Source: Yimella sp. cx-51
GTDB lineage: Bacteria > Actinomycetota > Actinomycetes > Actinomycetales > Dermatophilaceae
Length of the DNA: 64,000 nucleotides
Direction of reading: 5' to 3'
NCBI RefSeq assembly: GCF_017654605.1
Contig: NZ_CP072113.1
Location: forward strand, 248,001 to 312,000
Positions 18,772 to 26,622 of the stretch are shown piece after piece. The translations under genes were made by a program, and so were the position numbers. The notes under the pieces are model-generated. The model saw nothing but the letters and a program-made list of their open reading frames with translations. It made no database searches and was not told where the DNA came from. How positions within the stretch are numbered: the first letter of the stretch is position 1; each line of letters opens with the position of its first letter.

Positions 18772-18979
18772 CCGTTGTCCCCTTCGATCGACCGACAGGT
18801 GATCGTTGCAGGGCGAGGACGAAACGGCGAATTGAGCTGAACGTGGTGCGGCAGAAGGCGCGACCCGTCGAGTTCGTCGGGGGGGCGCCGTTACGCCGGA
18901 AATTGGGTCAGAGACTGGTGGAGGAGGGCAGACTGGTGCTGCTCCGGGCCGACCGGAATCACCCGAACGAAGGAAACCC

Positions 18980-19363
18980 GTGGCAATCGCAGGCCTTGTT
19001 CTCGCCGTCCTCGCTGCACTCGTGCACGTCTTCATCTTCTACTTGGAGTCGTTGGTGTGGACGTCCGCGAAGGCCCGGGCGGTCTTCGGCACGTCTCCAC
19101 AAGCTGCCGAGGCGACCAAAGAGATGGCCTTCAACCAAGGCTTCTACAACCTCTTCCTCGCGATCCAGGCGTTCATCGGCGTCCTGCTCTACGCGACCGG
19201 TCATGAATCGATCGGTCGCGCACTTGTCTTCGCCGGAGCCGGTGCCATGGCGGCCGCTGCTTTGGTGCTGCTGGTCAGTAGCCCTGACAAGCGCGCCGCG
19301 GCGATCAAGCAGGGCGTGTTGCCCTCGCTCGCGGTGCTGTTCCTGGCGCTCAGCTCGATCTGA
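18980..19363 (+). CDS. DUF1304 family membrane protein
   Basis: This small membrane protein of 127 residues has four helices. The N-terminal sequence LAALVHVFIFYLESLVW and the following FNQGFYNLFLAIQAFIG are the hallmark of DUF1304 (PF06993). The function is unknown. The GTG start has GAAGGAA six bases upstream. Length is normal for the family. It stands as a single gene, divergent from the TSUP gene. Confidence 0.85.
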   Translation: MAIAGLVLAVLAALVHVFIFYLESLVWTSAKARAVFGTSPQAAEATKEMAFNQGFYNLFLAIQAFIGVLLYATGHESIGRALVFAGAGAMAAAALVLLVSSPDKRAAAIKQGVLPSLAVLFLALSSI

Positions 19364-19556
19364 CACGGCCAGCCGCCGCTGACTGAGGCGACTCGGGTTC
19401 GTTCGCCCACGGAGGTCGGTGGGGCGGCTATCGCCGCCGGATTGCAGTGTTTGAGCTGTTGCTCAAGGTGCAGTCGGTATTGACGTGATCTCACCCGTCG
19501 ATCGACTTCTCGGACGCGGATCCTCCCGCTTGCGGCCGGGCGATGAGCTCAGGCGG

Positions 19557-19607
19557 GCACAACTCGCGGACGCCGCGAGCACTGTTCGCGCTAACCGCGA
19601 CTTGTGC
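19557..19607. repeat. intergenic palindrome, type B copy 1
   Basis: GCACAACTCGCGG (19557-19569) faces CCGCGACTTGTGC (19595-19607), an inverted repeat with one mismatch. The same arms recur at 39060-39137. The 19364-19709 gap between the DUF1304 gene and the ABC-2 permease holds only this repeat and a terminator. Confidence 0.6.
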
Positions 19608-19646
19608 TTGGGTGCGACCGACTCGTTGGCGGCGCGCTCAAACTGA

Positions 19647-19681
19647 CGCCGGCACCCACCTTCGGAAGGTAGGTGTCGGCG
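19647..19681. terminator. terminator after the class V exporter genes
   Basis: A strong stem pairs 19647-19662 with 19666-19681 (15 of 16 positions) around a tiny loop. It lies 29 bases beyond the stop codon of the minus-strand ABC-2 permease, the last gene of the class V lanthipeptide operon. Confidence 0.7.
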
Positions 19682-19709
19682 CCGGATGTGCATACGAGGG
19701 AGAGCCGGA

Positions 19710-20600
19710 TCAGCCGCGGGGCTCCCAGCGCCACGCCTTGCGGGCGATGGCGGTGAAGATGACGAACCACAGCGCCGTGACCGCGATGTCGTAGCCGGTC
19801 ATGAATGTGTTCGCGGAGACGCCGACCTTCTCGGTCAGGTCGCTGACGAAGCCGGGCTGGGCGAACACCTGCCCGTCGACGCCGAGGAACCGGGCGCAGA
19901 GGTTGCTGGCCGCGGCGTACGGCGCGAGCAGCACACCGGTGCGTAGCTCGTCCGACATTCCTGGGTTGAGCACCATGATCGAGGTGACCAGACCGAGCAT
20001 CATCACCGGCATCACGCCGAACTGCACGCGTTCGCTGTTGGTGGTCAGCGAGGCGGTGGCGAAGCCGGCCACCACGCTCATCACGGTCGTGACGAGTACG
20101 ACGGCACCGAAGAGCAGCGGCTGCTGCGGCATCGGTGCGCCCATGAGGTGGTAGGCCGTCGTCAGGATCGCGACCTGTGCCAGACCGACCAGGACGTAAG
20201 GCATCGCCAGCGAGATCATCATCTGCCGGGGCAGCAGTTCAGAGGTGCGGAACCGTTTGAAGACCTGCGACTCACGCCGCGAAACGACGGCACTGGTGGT
20301 GGTCGTGTAGACCGCCATGATCAACACGAGAATCGTCATGGACGCCGTCAGGCTGTGCCACGCGCCGGGCGTTGTCGGCTTGCTGAACGACGCGATCCCG
20401 ATCGCTGTCGCCGGAGCGAGCAGCACCGACATGAGCGCGACCTTCTGCTTGAAGATCATCGCCAATTCGAAGCGCGTCATCCGGACGATCCGTCCGATCC
20501 TGGTGCGATGGCGTCGCTTGCGCTCGGGGCGGGGAACACTGTGCGCGGTGCGCGCCGCCATCGGCGCGGACTCGGTGCGGGGACGGGTTGCAAGACTCAT
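19710..20600 (-). CDS. ABC-2 type permease, putative lanthipeptide exporter
   Basis: The 296-residue membrane protein has a basic cytoplasmic N terminus (about residues 1-45, rich in Arg) and six hydrophobic segments, the topology of ABC-2 permeases. Its start overlaps the stop of the ATPase gene by four bases, so the two make one exporter. The pair lies 86 bases downstream of the M16 peptidase gene in the same orientation as the class V lanthipeptide genes. Export of, or self-protection against, that product is the likely role, but this is inferred from position. A separate unrelated drug exporter is the alternative. Confidence 0.82.
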   Translation of the reverse strand: MSLATRPRTESAPMAARTAHSVPRPERKRRHRTRIGRIVRMTRFELAMIFKQKVALMSVLLAPATAIGIASFSKPTTPGAWHSLTASMTILVLIMAVYTTTTSAVVSRRESQVFKRFRTSELLPRQMMISLAMPYVLVGLAQVAILTTAYHLMGAPMPQQPLLFGAVVLVTTVMSVVAGFATASLTTNSERVQFGVMPVMMLGLVTSIMVLNPGMSDELRTGVLLAPYAAASNLCARFLGVDGQVFAQPGFVSDLTEKVGVSANTFMTGYDIAVTALWFVIFTAIARKAWRWEPRG

Positions 20601-21619
20601 GACGACACCTCGTGGGAGTTGATGGCAGATGTGGAGTCAGGGTCGGCGGCCACGTCGTCGAGATCGGTGAGCCGCACCTGGTGGAAGACCTCCTCCAAGG
20701 AGGCGGGGTTCGCGCGCAGCCGCTCGAGGTCGACGCGCTCACGATCGGCGACGTCGAGCAACCACCGCAGGTCGCGCACGGGTTCGGGTCCGCTGACCCT
20801 CAGCTCAAGGCGCTCGCCGTGGGGACGGGTGACCCGGTCGACCGAGATCTCGACACCGCCTGGCCGACGGTGACGGTCGAGCCACTCCGTGCCGACGGCA
20901 GGGACGACGTCGAAGGTGATCCGCGCCGGCTGGGTCGACAGCACTTCGTCGAGGGTGCCGGCCACCGCGATGCGCCCCTGGTTCATGATCGCGACGCGGT
21001 CGGCGAGGCTTTCGGCCTCCTCCAATTGGTGCGTCGTGAGTAGGACGGTGGTGCCTTCGGCGCGCAGTTCGCGCACGAGCGTCCACAGGGTCTGCCGTGA
21101 GAACGGGTCGAGTCCGGTTGTCGGCTCGTCGAGCACGATGAGATCGGGGCCGCCCCAGATCGCGGTCGCGAGGTCGAGCCGGCGCCGCTCACCGCCGGAG
21201 AGGGCCTGCACCCTGGTGTCGGCCTTGTGGTCGAGGCCGACCCGCTGCAGGACGGTGTCCACGTCGTCGCGCCGCGACGACAGATCGGACCACAGTCGCA
21301 GCGTGGACAGGACGCTCAGCTCCGTGAAGAAGCCGGCCTCCTGGAGCATCACGCCGGTGCGGGCCCGGATCGCGCCCTGGTTGCTGGTGGGTTCGACGCC
21401 GAGCACGCGGACGCTGCCGCTGGTAGGTGCGCGGAAGCCTTGGATGAGTTCCAACGTCGTCGTCTTACCGGCGCCGTTGGTGCCGAGCAGCGCATAGACC
21501 TGCGCCGGCTCGATCGTGAGCGTCACACCCCGCACAGCGTGGTGCTTGCCATAGGAGAACTGCAGGTCTTGCACGTCGACGACAGGGCCGTCGAGAGCGG
21601 GGCGTTGGTTCTTCTTCAT
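20597..21619 (-). CDS. ABC transporter ATP-binding protein, putative lanthipeptide exporter
   Basis: This 340-residue ATPase is of the multidrug/CcmA type. It has Walker A GTNGAGKTT, Q-loop MLQEAGF, signature ALSGGERRRLDLA, Walker B LIVLDEPTTGLD and switch LLTTHQLEE. A C-terminal domain of about 110 residues follows the ATPase core. I chose ATG 21619 (MKKNQ); the frame stays open to 21781 but the extra 54 residues look non-coding. It overlaps the permease gene (ATGA) and follows the M16 gene closely, consistent with being the export module of the class V cluster. Confidence 0.88.
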   Translation of the reverse strand: MKKNQRPALDGPVVDVQDLQFSYGKHHAVRGVTLTIEPAQVYALLGTNGAGKTTTLELIQGFRAPTSGSVRVLGVEPTSNQGAIRARTGVMLQEAGFFTELSVLSTLRLWSDLSSRRDDVDTVLQRVGLDHKADTRVQALSGGERRRLDLATAIWGGPDLIVLDEPTTGLDPFSRQTLWTLVRELRAEGTTVLLTTHQLEEAESLADRVAIMNQGRIAVAGTLDEVLSTQPARITFDVVPAVGTEWLDRHRRPGGVEISVDRVTRPHGERLELRVSGPEPVRDLRWLLDVADRERVDLERLRANPASLEEVFHQVRLTDLDDVAADPDSTSAINSHEVSS

Positions 21620-21705
21620 GGGTCCAAGCCTCGCGATCCTGTGCGTCCGTCGGTAGGACGTAACAGCCAGGATCGGGATGACAGGTGTCAGCATCCGCAG
21701 GGGAG

Positions 21706-23874
21706 TCAGACCTTGGCCGGACCCATCGCCCACGGCAGGTCGGCTGTGGAGATCAGGTCGGGCCGAAGGGTGCGCACCCACCCTGTGGGCATGCCGGCGG
21801 TGTCGTGACGGATCACCTCGACGACATCACGTGCTGCCGTCGTGAGCAGGCGGGTGTCGAACGCGAGCACGTCCTGTTCGGTGGCGCCGTAGTCGAGCAT
21901 GCTGGTCGCCCGGCGGGCGAGGTCGAGGCCATCGCTTGCCGTCCGCAGCCACTGCCCGGCGACGGCGATCGCGGTGTCGGGCAGGTGCTCGGCGCGCTCG
22001 GCAAGACGGTCGCGGGAAAGCTCGTTCGCCAGGTGCCGCAGGGTCGCTCCGAGCGTCTCGGGGGCGGCCCACACATCGAACACGAGATCTTTTCCTGTGG
22101 GCACCACCTCTTGCCGCAGGCTCAGCAGCGTGCCTTCCGGTGCCGCGAGAGGGTGTGGGTCTGAGCCGTGGCTACGCGCCTGCAGGTCGGCGAGCAACGC
22201 GATGCCCAGCCAGCGCTCGATGAACCCGGCGCGCTCGGTCGGCCAGCGCAATTGGGCGCTCGCGATGTCGCGTGGTTGACCGGCGAGTGGCAGCAGCCGC
22301 AGGCCGCGGGGGCGCTCGTCGGGGCGTGGCTTGCAGGGGGCCGAACGCCACGGTTCGAGTGACTCCGATCCTTCGCCGACGATGACGACATGCCGCACCG
22401 GCGCGTTCCGCAGACACGAACGGACGACGTTCGCCAGCGTCGGGGCGGCACCCGCGGACGTGCCGAGCACTAGCTGACCGGCGGGTTCGCCGATCAGCTG
22501 GAATCCGTTCTGTGCCAACGCAGTTTGGTCGACGTCAGCTCCATCGGGCAGCCGTACGGCGATCGCGGCGCCCAACGACGGGCGCTCCACGCGAACCGTC
22601 GGCACCGGCCGCGCCATCGCCACAGATGCCGGTGCCGAACGTTTCGGACGCTCGGTCGGCAGGCCGACGATTCCCACGGGCTTGTTTCGTGTCAGCGAAC
22701 GGGCAGCGGCAACCACCGAGTCGGTGTCGACATCGTGCAGCTTCTGAGCCCAGGTCGCAGCAGCGTCCGGGTCGTCGCCGAGCAGGGTCGCGCGTGCCAT
22801 GAGGGTCGCCGCTGCGCGCGGTCGGTCGAGCAGTGCGGCGCTCGTCGCCCGAGCACGCTGCACCGCGTGGTCGACCTCAAGATCCAGCTCACCGATGGCG
22901 AGGCGCTCGAGTTGATCGCTCACCGCGTCGAGGGCCGAGCGCACATCGCGCGTGTCGGTGGCGGTGCAGGTGAGCGCATCGGATCCGCTACGGGCCAGCG
23001 GCATGGTGTGGCCCAGCCGTCCGCGGGTGCCGGTGGAGTGCCCGAGGTGATCGGCGAGTGCGAGGAGTCCGGCATAACCTTTCGGGTCGTCGACGACCGA
23101 GGGCACACGCCAACCGACGGCCCCGACGCTGTGGGCAGCCGTCCAATCGGCCCGGCTCACGATGCCGCCGGTGTCGACGGGCTCATGTTCGGGTGTCGTG
23201 CGAGCGGTGGTGGCGAGAGCGGGCACCTCGTCCCAGCCGGAGAGCAACGACTCGACCCCTCCCAACACCTGTCGCAGGTCGGCCACGATCACGACCACGA
23301 TGTCGTGGGGATCAAGGCTGTCGAGCCAGAAGGCCTCACATTGCTGCTCGGTCAGCGTGGCTACGTCGCGCACGGCGCCGAACGGGTCGCGTCCGGCCTG
23401 CTCGCCGAAGATGCGCGGACCCAGATCGGGCCACGGCAGGGAGCGGGTGTGCCGATCGAGATGCTGCTGGATCTCGCGCATCACGCCGTCGCGCTGCGTG
23501 ACGAACTCGGACGGACGCAGCCGTGGCCAGCCCAGCAGCCGTTGGCGCTCCGCCCTGAGAGCCCACGGCAGAGCCGAGTGCGGGCCCTCGAAGCAGAACT
23601 CGAGGTAGTCGGGATGGGTTGTGGCGCTGACGTCGCCGCCGCTGGCGACAAGCGGTGTGACCAGTCGCTCACCATCGGGCCGTAGGCCTTGGGTCACGAG
23701 GTGTTCGGTGAGATGTGCGGTTCCGGCGGCACCCACCGGATCATGACGGCTGCCACCTCGCACGTGCGTCAGGCACAAGGCGTTGCGCTGGCCGGGGCGA
23801 TCTTGCACGAGCACACGCAGCCCGTTATCGAGCCGTCGGTAGGCGGTCGGCGTGACCGTTTCGGTCCAGCGCAT
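21706..23874 (-). CDS. M16-family metallopeptidase of the class V lanthipeptide cluster
   Basis: This 722-residue protein has the inverted zinc motif HLTEH (HxxEH, His54, Glu57, His58) in an N-terminal M16 peptidase domain. A second, catalytically inactive-looking M16-like half begins around residue 420. M16 peptidases recur in class V lanthipeptide clusters as I recall them, where they are candidates for removing the leader peptide. Here the gene starts four bases after the gene for the unknown 285-residue protein, as part of the same minus-strand operon. No signal peptide is visible, so it would act in the cytoplasm. A general housekeeping peptidase is unlikely given the tight packing. Confidence 0.82.
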   Translation of the reverse strand: MRWTETVTPTAYRRLDNGLRVLVQDRPGQRNALCLTHVRGGSRHDPVGAAGTAHLTEHLVTQGLRPDGERLVTPLVASGGDVSATTHPDYLEFCFEGPHSALPWALRAERQRLLGWPRLRPSEFVTQRDGVMREIQQHLDRHTRSLPWPDLGPRIFGEQAGRDPFGAVRDVATLTEQQCEAFWLDSLDPHDIVVVIVADLRQVLGGVESLLSGWDEVPALATTARTTPEHEPVDTGGIVSRADWTAAHSVGAVGWRVPSVVDDPKGYAGLLALADHLGHSTGTRGRLGHTMPLARSGSDALTCTATDTRDVRSALDAVSDQLERLAIGELDLEVDHAVQRARATSAALLDRPRAAATLMARATLLGDDPDAAATWAQKLHDVDTDSVVAAARSLTRNKPVGIVGLPTERPKRSAPASVAMARPVPTVRVERPSLGAAIAVRLPDGADVDQTALAQNGFQLIGEPAGQLVLGTSAGAAPTLANVVRSCLRNAPVRHVVIVGEGSESLEPWRSAPCKPRPDERPRGLRLLPLAGQPRDIASAQLRWPTERAGFIERWLGIALLADLQARSHGSDPHPLAAPEGTLLSLRQEVVPTGKDLVFDVWAAPETLGATLRHLANELSRDRLAERAEHLPDTAIAVAGQWLRTASDGLDLARRATSMLDYGATEQDVLAFDTRLLTTAARDVVEVIRHDTAGMPTGWVRTLRPDLISTADLPWAMGPAKV

Positions 23875-23878
23875 GCCC

Positions 23879-24736
23879 TCAATTCACCTCGAGTCCGTGG
23901 ATGAGTTCGGCCCAACGGGCGGGCTCCTCGTCCGGGCAGCTCGCATGGACGCAGACATCGGCCAGGTGCCGGGTGATGGCGAGCCGTACTTCACGGTCGA
24001 GCCACGGCTGGTCGACCGGCAGGGGATACCCGGCCAGCAGGGCGGCCCGTGCGTCGGCAAGCGTGATGAATCCGGTGAGGGCGGGTCGGAAGAAGCGCAG
24101 CTCGATCACCTGCGCGAGGACGGCTGCGAGATCGTGCTCGGCTGCGGCGACGCCGAGGTCCTCGCCGATCAGTCCGATCGCGGTGCGGTCACTCAGCACG
24201 AACCAGCGTCCGAGGCCCGCCCAGCCGTGACTGCGCACTCCTCGAACGGGGTGCCCCGCACGCAGGACGTCGTCCTGGAGCTCGAGGAGGAAGCCCGCGG
24301 GTAGTGGGTCGATGAATCCTCGTCTCAACTGGACCGCGCGACCGCTCAGGCCGGTGCCGTGCAGGAAGGCGCTGAGCCGGTCGAGCCCTTGCGGTGCGCG
24401 CGACCAGGATGCGTGCGGGGTGCTCTGATGAAGGCGTCCGAGAGCGGCGCCGATGTGGCCCAGTGCGCGTTCCCAGTCGTCCACGGCGTGCGGATCGGTG
24501 AGCCCGATGTCTGCGAGCGAGCGGGCGTCGGAGGGAAGGTTGTATCGGCGCTCGGTGGCATCACCGGTGCCGCAGTCCCATCGCCAGTTTCCGGTCTCGG
24601 CGGCGACGAGCTCGACGACGTCGGGTGGTATCGGGCTGAAGCCGGTCGAGGCGGCGGGGCCGACCGAGCGCACCACGACGTCGCCCTCGCGCAACCGTGA
24701 GCGCAGGGTGCTGCCGATGACTGGCGGGGCGCTCAT
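23879..24736 (-). CDS. unknown protein in LxmX position of a class V lanthipeptide operon
   Basis: I do not recognise this 285-residue protein with confidence. It shows features reminiscent of a degenerate aminoglycoside-phosphotransferase fold: an ALGRLHQS motif at about residue 100 and an EHDLAAVLAQVIELRFF segment at about 205. It lacks the HGD catalytic loop. In lexapeptide biosynthesis three proteins (LxmK, LxmX, LxmY) are reported to form the lanthionine synthetase. Kinase and HopA1-like proteins are both present in this operon, so this one is the best candidate for the third, LxmX-like, component. That is inference from context. Its start overlaps the decarboxylase stop (ATGA). Confidence 0.6.
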   Translation of the reverse strand: MSAPPVIGSTLRSRLREGDVVVRSVGPAASTGFSPIPPDVVELVAAETGNWRWDCGTGDATERRYNLPSDARSLADIGLTDPHAVDDWERALGHIGAALGRLHQSTPHASWSRAPQGLDRLSAFLHGTGLSGRAVQLRRGFIDPLPAGFLLELQDDVLRAGHPVRGVRSHGWAGLGRWFVLSDRTAIGLIGEDLGVAAAEHDLAAVLAQVIELRFFRPALTGFITLADARAALLAGYPLPVDQPWLDREVRLAITRHLADVCVHASCPDEEPARWAELIHGLEVN

Positions 24737-25332
24737 CGATGCCCTTCCATCGGCACCACGTTGTTCTCCGCGGTCACCTCACCGTTCTGCTCGGCGATCA
24801 TCTCGTCGATGACCTCGAGGCAGTCCGGCAGCGGCGCGGAGGTGTAGGCCGACATCGTGCGCGTGGCGGCGCTCATTCCGAGCTTGGGTGCGATCACCCG
24901 GACGCCGGGCAAGCGCGCGATGTCTTCGACGTGGCGACCGTAGGTGCGTCCCTCCATGCCACCGGGCGGCAGCGCGGGTGCGATCACGACCGGCACCCGT
25001 GTGCAGGCGATCATCAACAAGGACGGCGTATCGCCCTCGCCACGTGCGACTCGGCCGACGTAATCGAGGGTTGCGGGATAGACCAGCACGGCGTCGGCCC
25101 ACATACCGAGGTCGACGTGCAGGGCCGGGCCGATGGCCTCGGCATCCCACTCGTCGTCGTGGATCGGTCCGCTGCTCAGTTGCTGGAGTGCAGGACGGGT
25201 CACGAACGCGCGGGCCGCCCGGGTGCGGACGAGGCGCAGCTCGATATCGGGTCTGCTGAGCCGGATCCAGTTGATCCAGTACGGCGTGAATGCCGCGCGC
25301 AGCGAACCGCAGATGACGACCACGAGCTTCAT
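24733..25332 (-). CDS. LanD-type cysteine decarboxylase (HFCD flavoprotein)
   Basis: This 199-residue flavoprotein of the homo-oligomeric flavin-containing Cys decarboxylase family has an N-terminal LVVVICGSLRAAF flavin site. A central His sits in GPALHVDL, and the substrate-clamp region is VIAPALPPGGMEGRTYGRHV, comparable to PxMN...M in EpiD. It would oxidatively decarboxylate the C-terminal cysteine of the precursor, giving the enethiol used to build an aminovinyl-(methyl)cysteine ring. The precursor in this operon does end in Cys. The start ATG 25332 overlaps the reductase stop in an ATGA. No coenzyme-A pathway neighbour suggests a CoaC role. Confidence 0.82.
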   Translation of the reverse strand: MKLVVVICGSLRAAFTPYWINWIRLSRPDIELRLVRTRAARAFVTRPALQQLSSGPIHDDEWDAEAIGPALHVDLGMWADAVLVYPATLDYVGRVARGEGDTPSLLMIACTRVPVVIAPALPPGGMEGRTYGRHVEDIARLPGVRVIAPKLGMSAATRTMSAYTSAPLPDCLEVIDEMIAEQNGEVTAENNVVPMEGHR

Positions 25333-26342
25333 GCGGGCCTGCTTCCGATCGGCGCGGGCCGTGGCTGGAGGCGCCGCTCGATGACGTCGCCGAGCGCGTA
25401 CCACTCCTCACGCAGTGCTGCCCAGGGCAGATCGCGTGGCTGGTGCAGCACGATCGGCACCTCGTCGGCGCCGGCGGTCGCGACCTCGGCGACGCGCCTG
25501 GCGATGTCGTCGGGGGAGCCGTACGTGACCAGGCCGGAGTCGAGCGCGGCAGTGTGTCCGCGCTCGAGGACCTCTCCCTGGCCGGACTGCTCGAGCATCG
25601 TGCGGTAGCTCGGGGTGCGAAGGTGCTTGCCGATCGCGGCCTCGGCGAGCCGGGCGGCGTCTCGTCCCGGCGCGGCGACAATCGCGTGCACCGGCGACAC
25701 CAGGCGAGGGCGTGCACGTCCGGCGGAGTCAGCGCCCTGCTGCAGAGCAGGGACGATCACGTCACGCAGGTAATCGGGCGGGGTGAGCCAGGTGGTGGCC
25801 AGATCTGCCAGCTCCCCGGTGAGGCGAGCCATGCCCGGGCGCAGAACGCCGAGGCCGAGATGCACTCGGTGGGGGCTGGGCCGTGCCGGCATCCGGGCGT
25901 CGAGCGGGAAGTACTTGCCGTCGTGGCGGACGTGCTCACCGTCGATGAGTCCGCGCAGCACGGTGAGGAACTCGCGGGCAGCGGTCAGGGGACTGGCATA
26001 GCGCCGCCCGGTGAAGCGCCGCTGGGCCACAGGGTCGCCTGCCGAGAAGCACGCGGTGACGTCGTGGCGAGTGGCTTCGGCGATCGCACGCAGCGACTGC
26101 GTGAGTGCCAGAGGGTGGTGCATGGGAATGACGTTGACGGCGATGCCGACAGGGCAGCGTCGTCCGGTGCCGGCTGAGTATGAGACCGCGGCAGCGGTGT
26201 CGAGGGCCACCGACTGACCAAGCCAGAGCCGCTCGAACGGACCACCGCTCACAACCTCGGACCAGCGCGCGACATCGTCGATCGCCGATGGCGTGTACGG
26301 CCAGAATGCCGAGAGCGTCGGCCGCAGTGACTGCTGGTCCAT
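25329..26342 (-). CDS. luciferase-like F420-dependent reductase (LxmJ-like)
   Basis: The 337-residue protein belongs to the luciferase-like monooxygenase family with the F420-dependent pattern: a TIM-barrel N terminus (LSAFWPYTPSAIDDVARW), a central GLGVLRPGMARLTGE and a C-terminal YGSPDDIARRVAEVATAGADE. In lexapeptide biosynthesis LxmJ, of this family, hydrogenates dehydroalanine to D-alanine. Here the gene lies immediately downstream of the precursor gene, past two hairpins, which supports the same role. An unrelated F420 oxidoreductase is less likely in this tight operon. It overlaps the decarboxylase gene by four bases. Confidence 0.85.
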   Translation of the reverse strand: MDQQSLRPTLSAFWPYTPSAIDDVARWSEVVSGGPFERLWLGQSVALDTAAAVSYSAGTGRRCPVGIAVNVIPMHHPLALTQSLRAIAEATRHDVTACFSAGDPVAQRRFTGRRYASPLTAAREFLTVLRGLIDGEHVRHDGKYFPLDARMPARPSPHRVHLGLGVLRPGMARLTGELADLATTWLTPPDYLRDVIVPALQQGADSAGRARPRLVSPVHAIVAAPGRDAARLAEAAIGKHLRTPSYRTMLEQSGQGEVLERGHTAALDSGLVTYGSPDDIARRVAEVATAGADEVPIVLHQPRDLPWAALREEWYALGDVIERRLQPRPAPIGSRPA

Positions 26343-26362
26343 CAGGGTCTCCTTCGGTGGAC

Positions 26363-26427
26363 GCGGTCTGCGAAGAGACCGCCTTGCCCCGGGAGGTCGG
26401 CCCGTGTGAAAGGGCCTACCTCCCGGG
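26363..26427 (-). terminator. two tandem hairpins between precursor and downstream genes (attenuator)
   Basis: In transcript order, a 16-bp stem with one mismatch (26388-26403 with 26412-26427, eight-base loop) is followed by a perfect 7-bp stem (26363-26369 with 26376-26382). Neither has a clear T tract. Placed between precursor and processing enzymes, they would let precursor mRNA accumulate over the rest of the operon by partial termination or 3'-end protection. Confidence 0.65.
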
Positions 26428-26466
26428 ATCGCAAGATGTGGCGGTTTGCCACTCAGTGGGAAGTGA

Positions 26467-26610
26467 TCAGCAGTCGATCTCGATGGTGATCACGCTGGCT
26501 GCCGTGGCGCACCACGGGGTCGAGCCGGGGGTGTCGTCACCGTCGGGGTTCTGCACTTCCTGCGGCTCGGTGTACTCCTCGAAACCGCCAACCAGTTCTT
26601 CCTTGGCCAT
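26467..26610 (-). CDS. class V lanthipeptide precursor peptide
   Basis: This 47-codon gene is too short for common gene callers. It starts at ATG 26610 with AAGGAGA six bases before it and ends at TGA 26467. The first 26 residues are acidic (Glu/Asp-rich, MAKEELVGGFEEY start), typical of a leader; the rest is neutral, with Thr27, Ser30, Thr31, Thr36, Ser39, Thr42 and just two cysteines, Cys34 (STPWC) and the C-terminal Cys47 (TIEIDC). A Ser/Thr-to-Cys34 lanthionine and a C-terminal Thr42-Cys47 aminovinyl-methylcysteine ring are plausible, using the kinase, HopA1-like and decarboxylase genes around it. It lies 12 bases after the HopA1-like gene. The leader cut site is not known. Confidence 0.88.
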   Translation of the reverse strand: MAKEELVGGFEEYTEPQEVQNPDGDDTPGSTPWCATAASVITIEIDC

Positions 26611-26622
26611 GATGTTCTCCTT

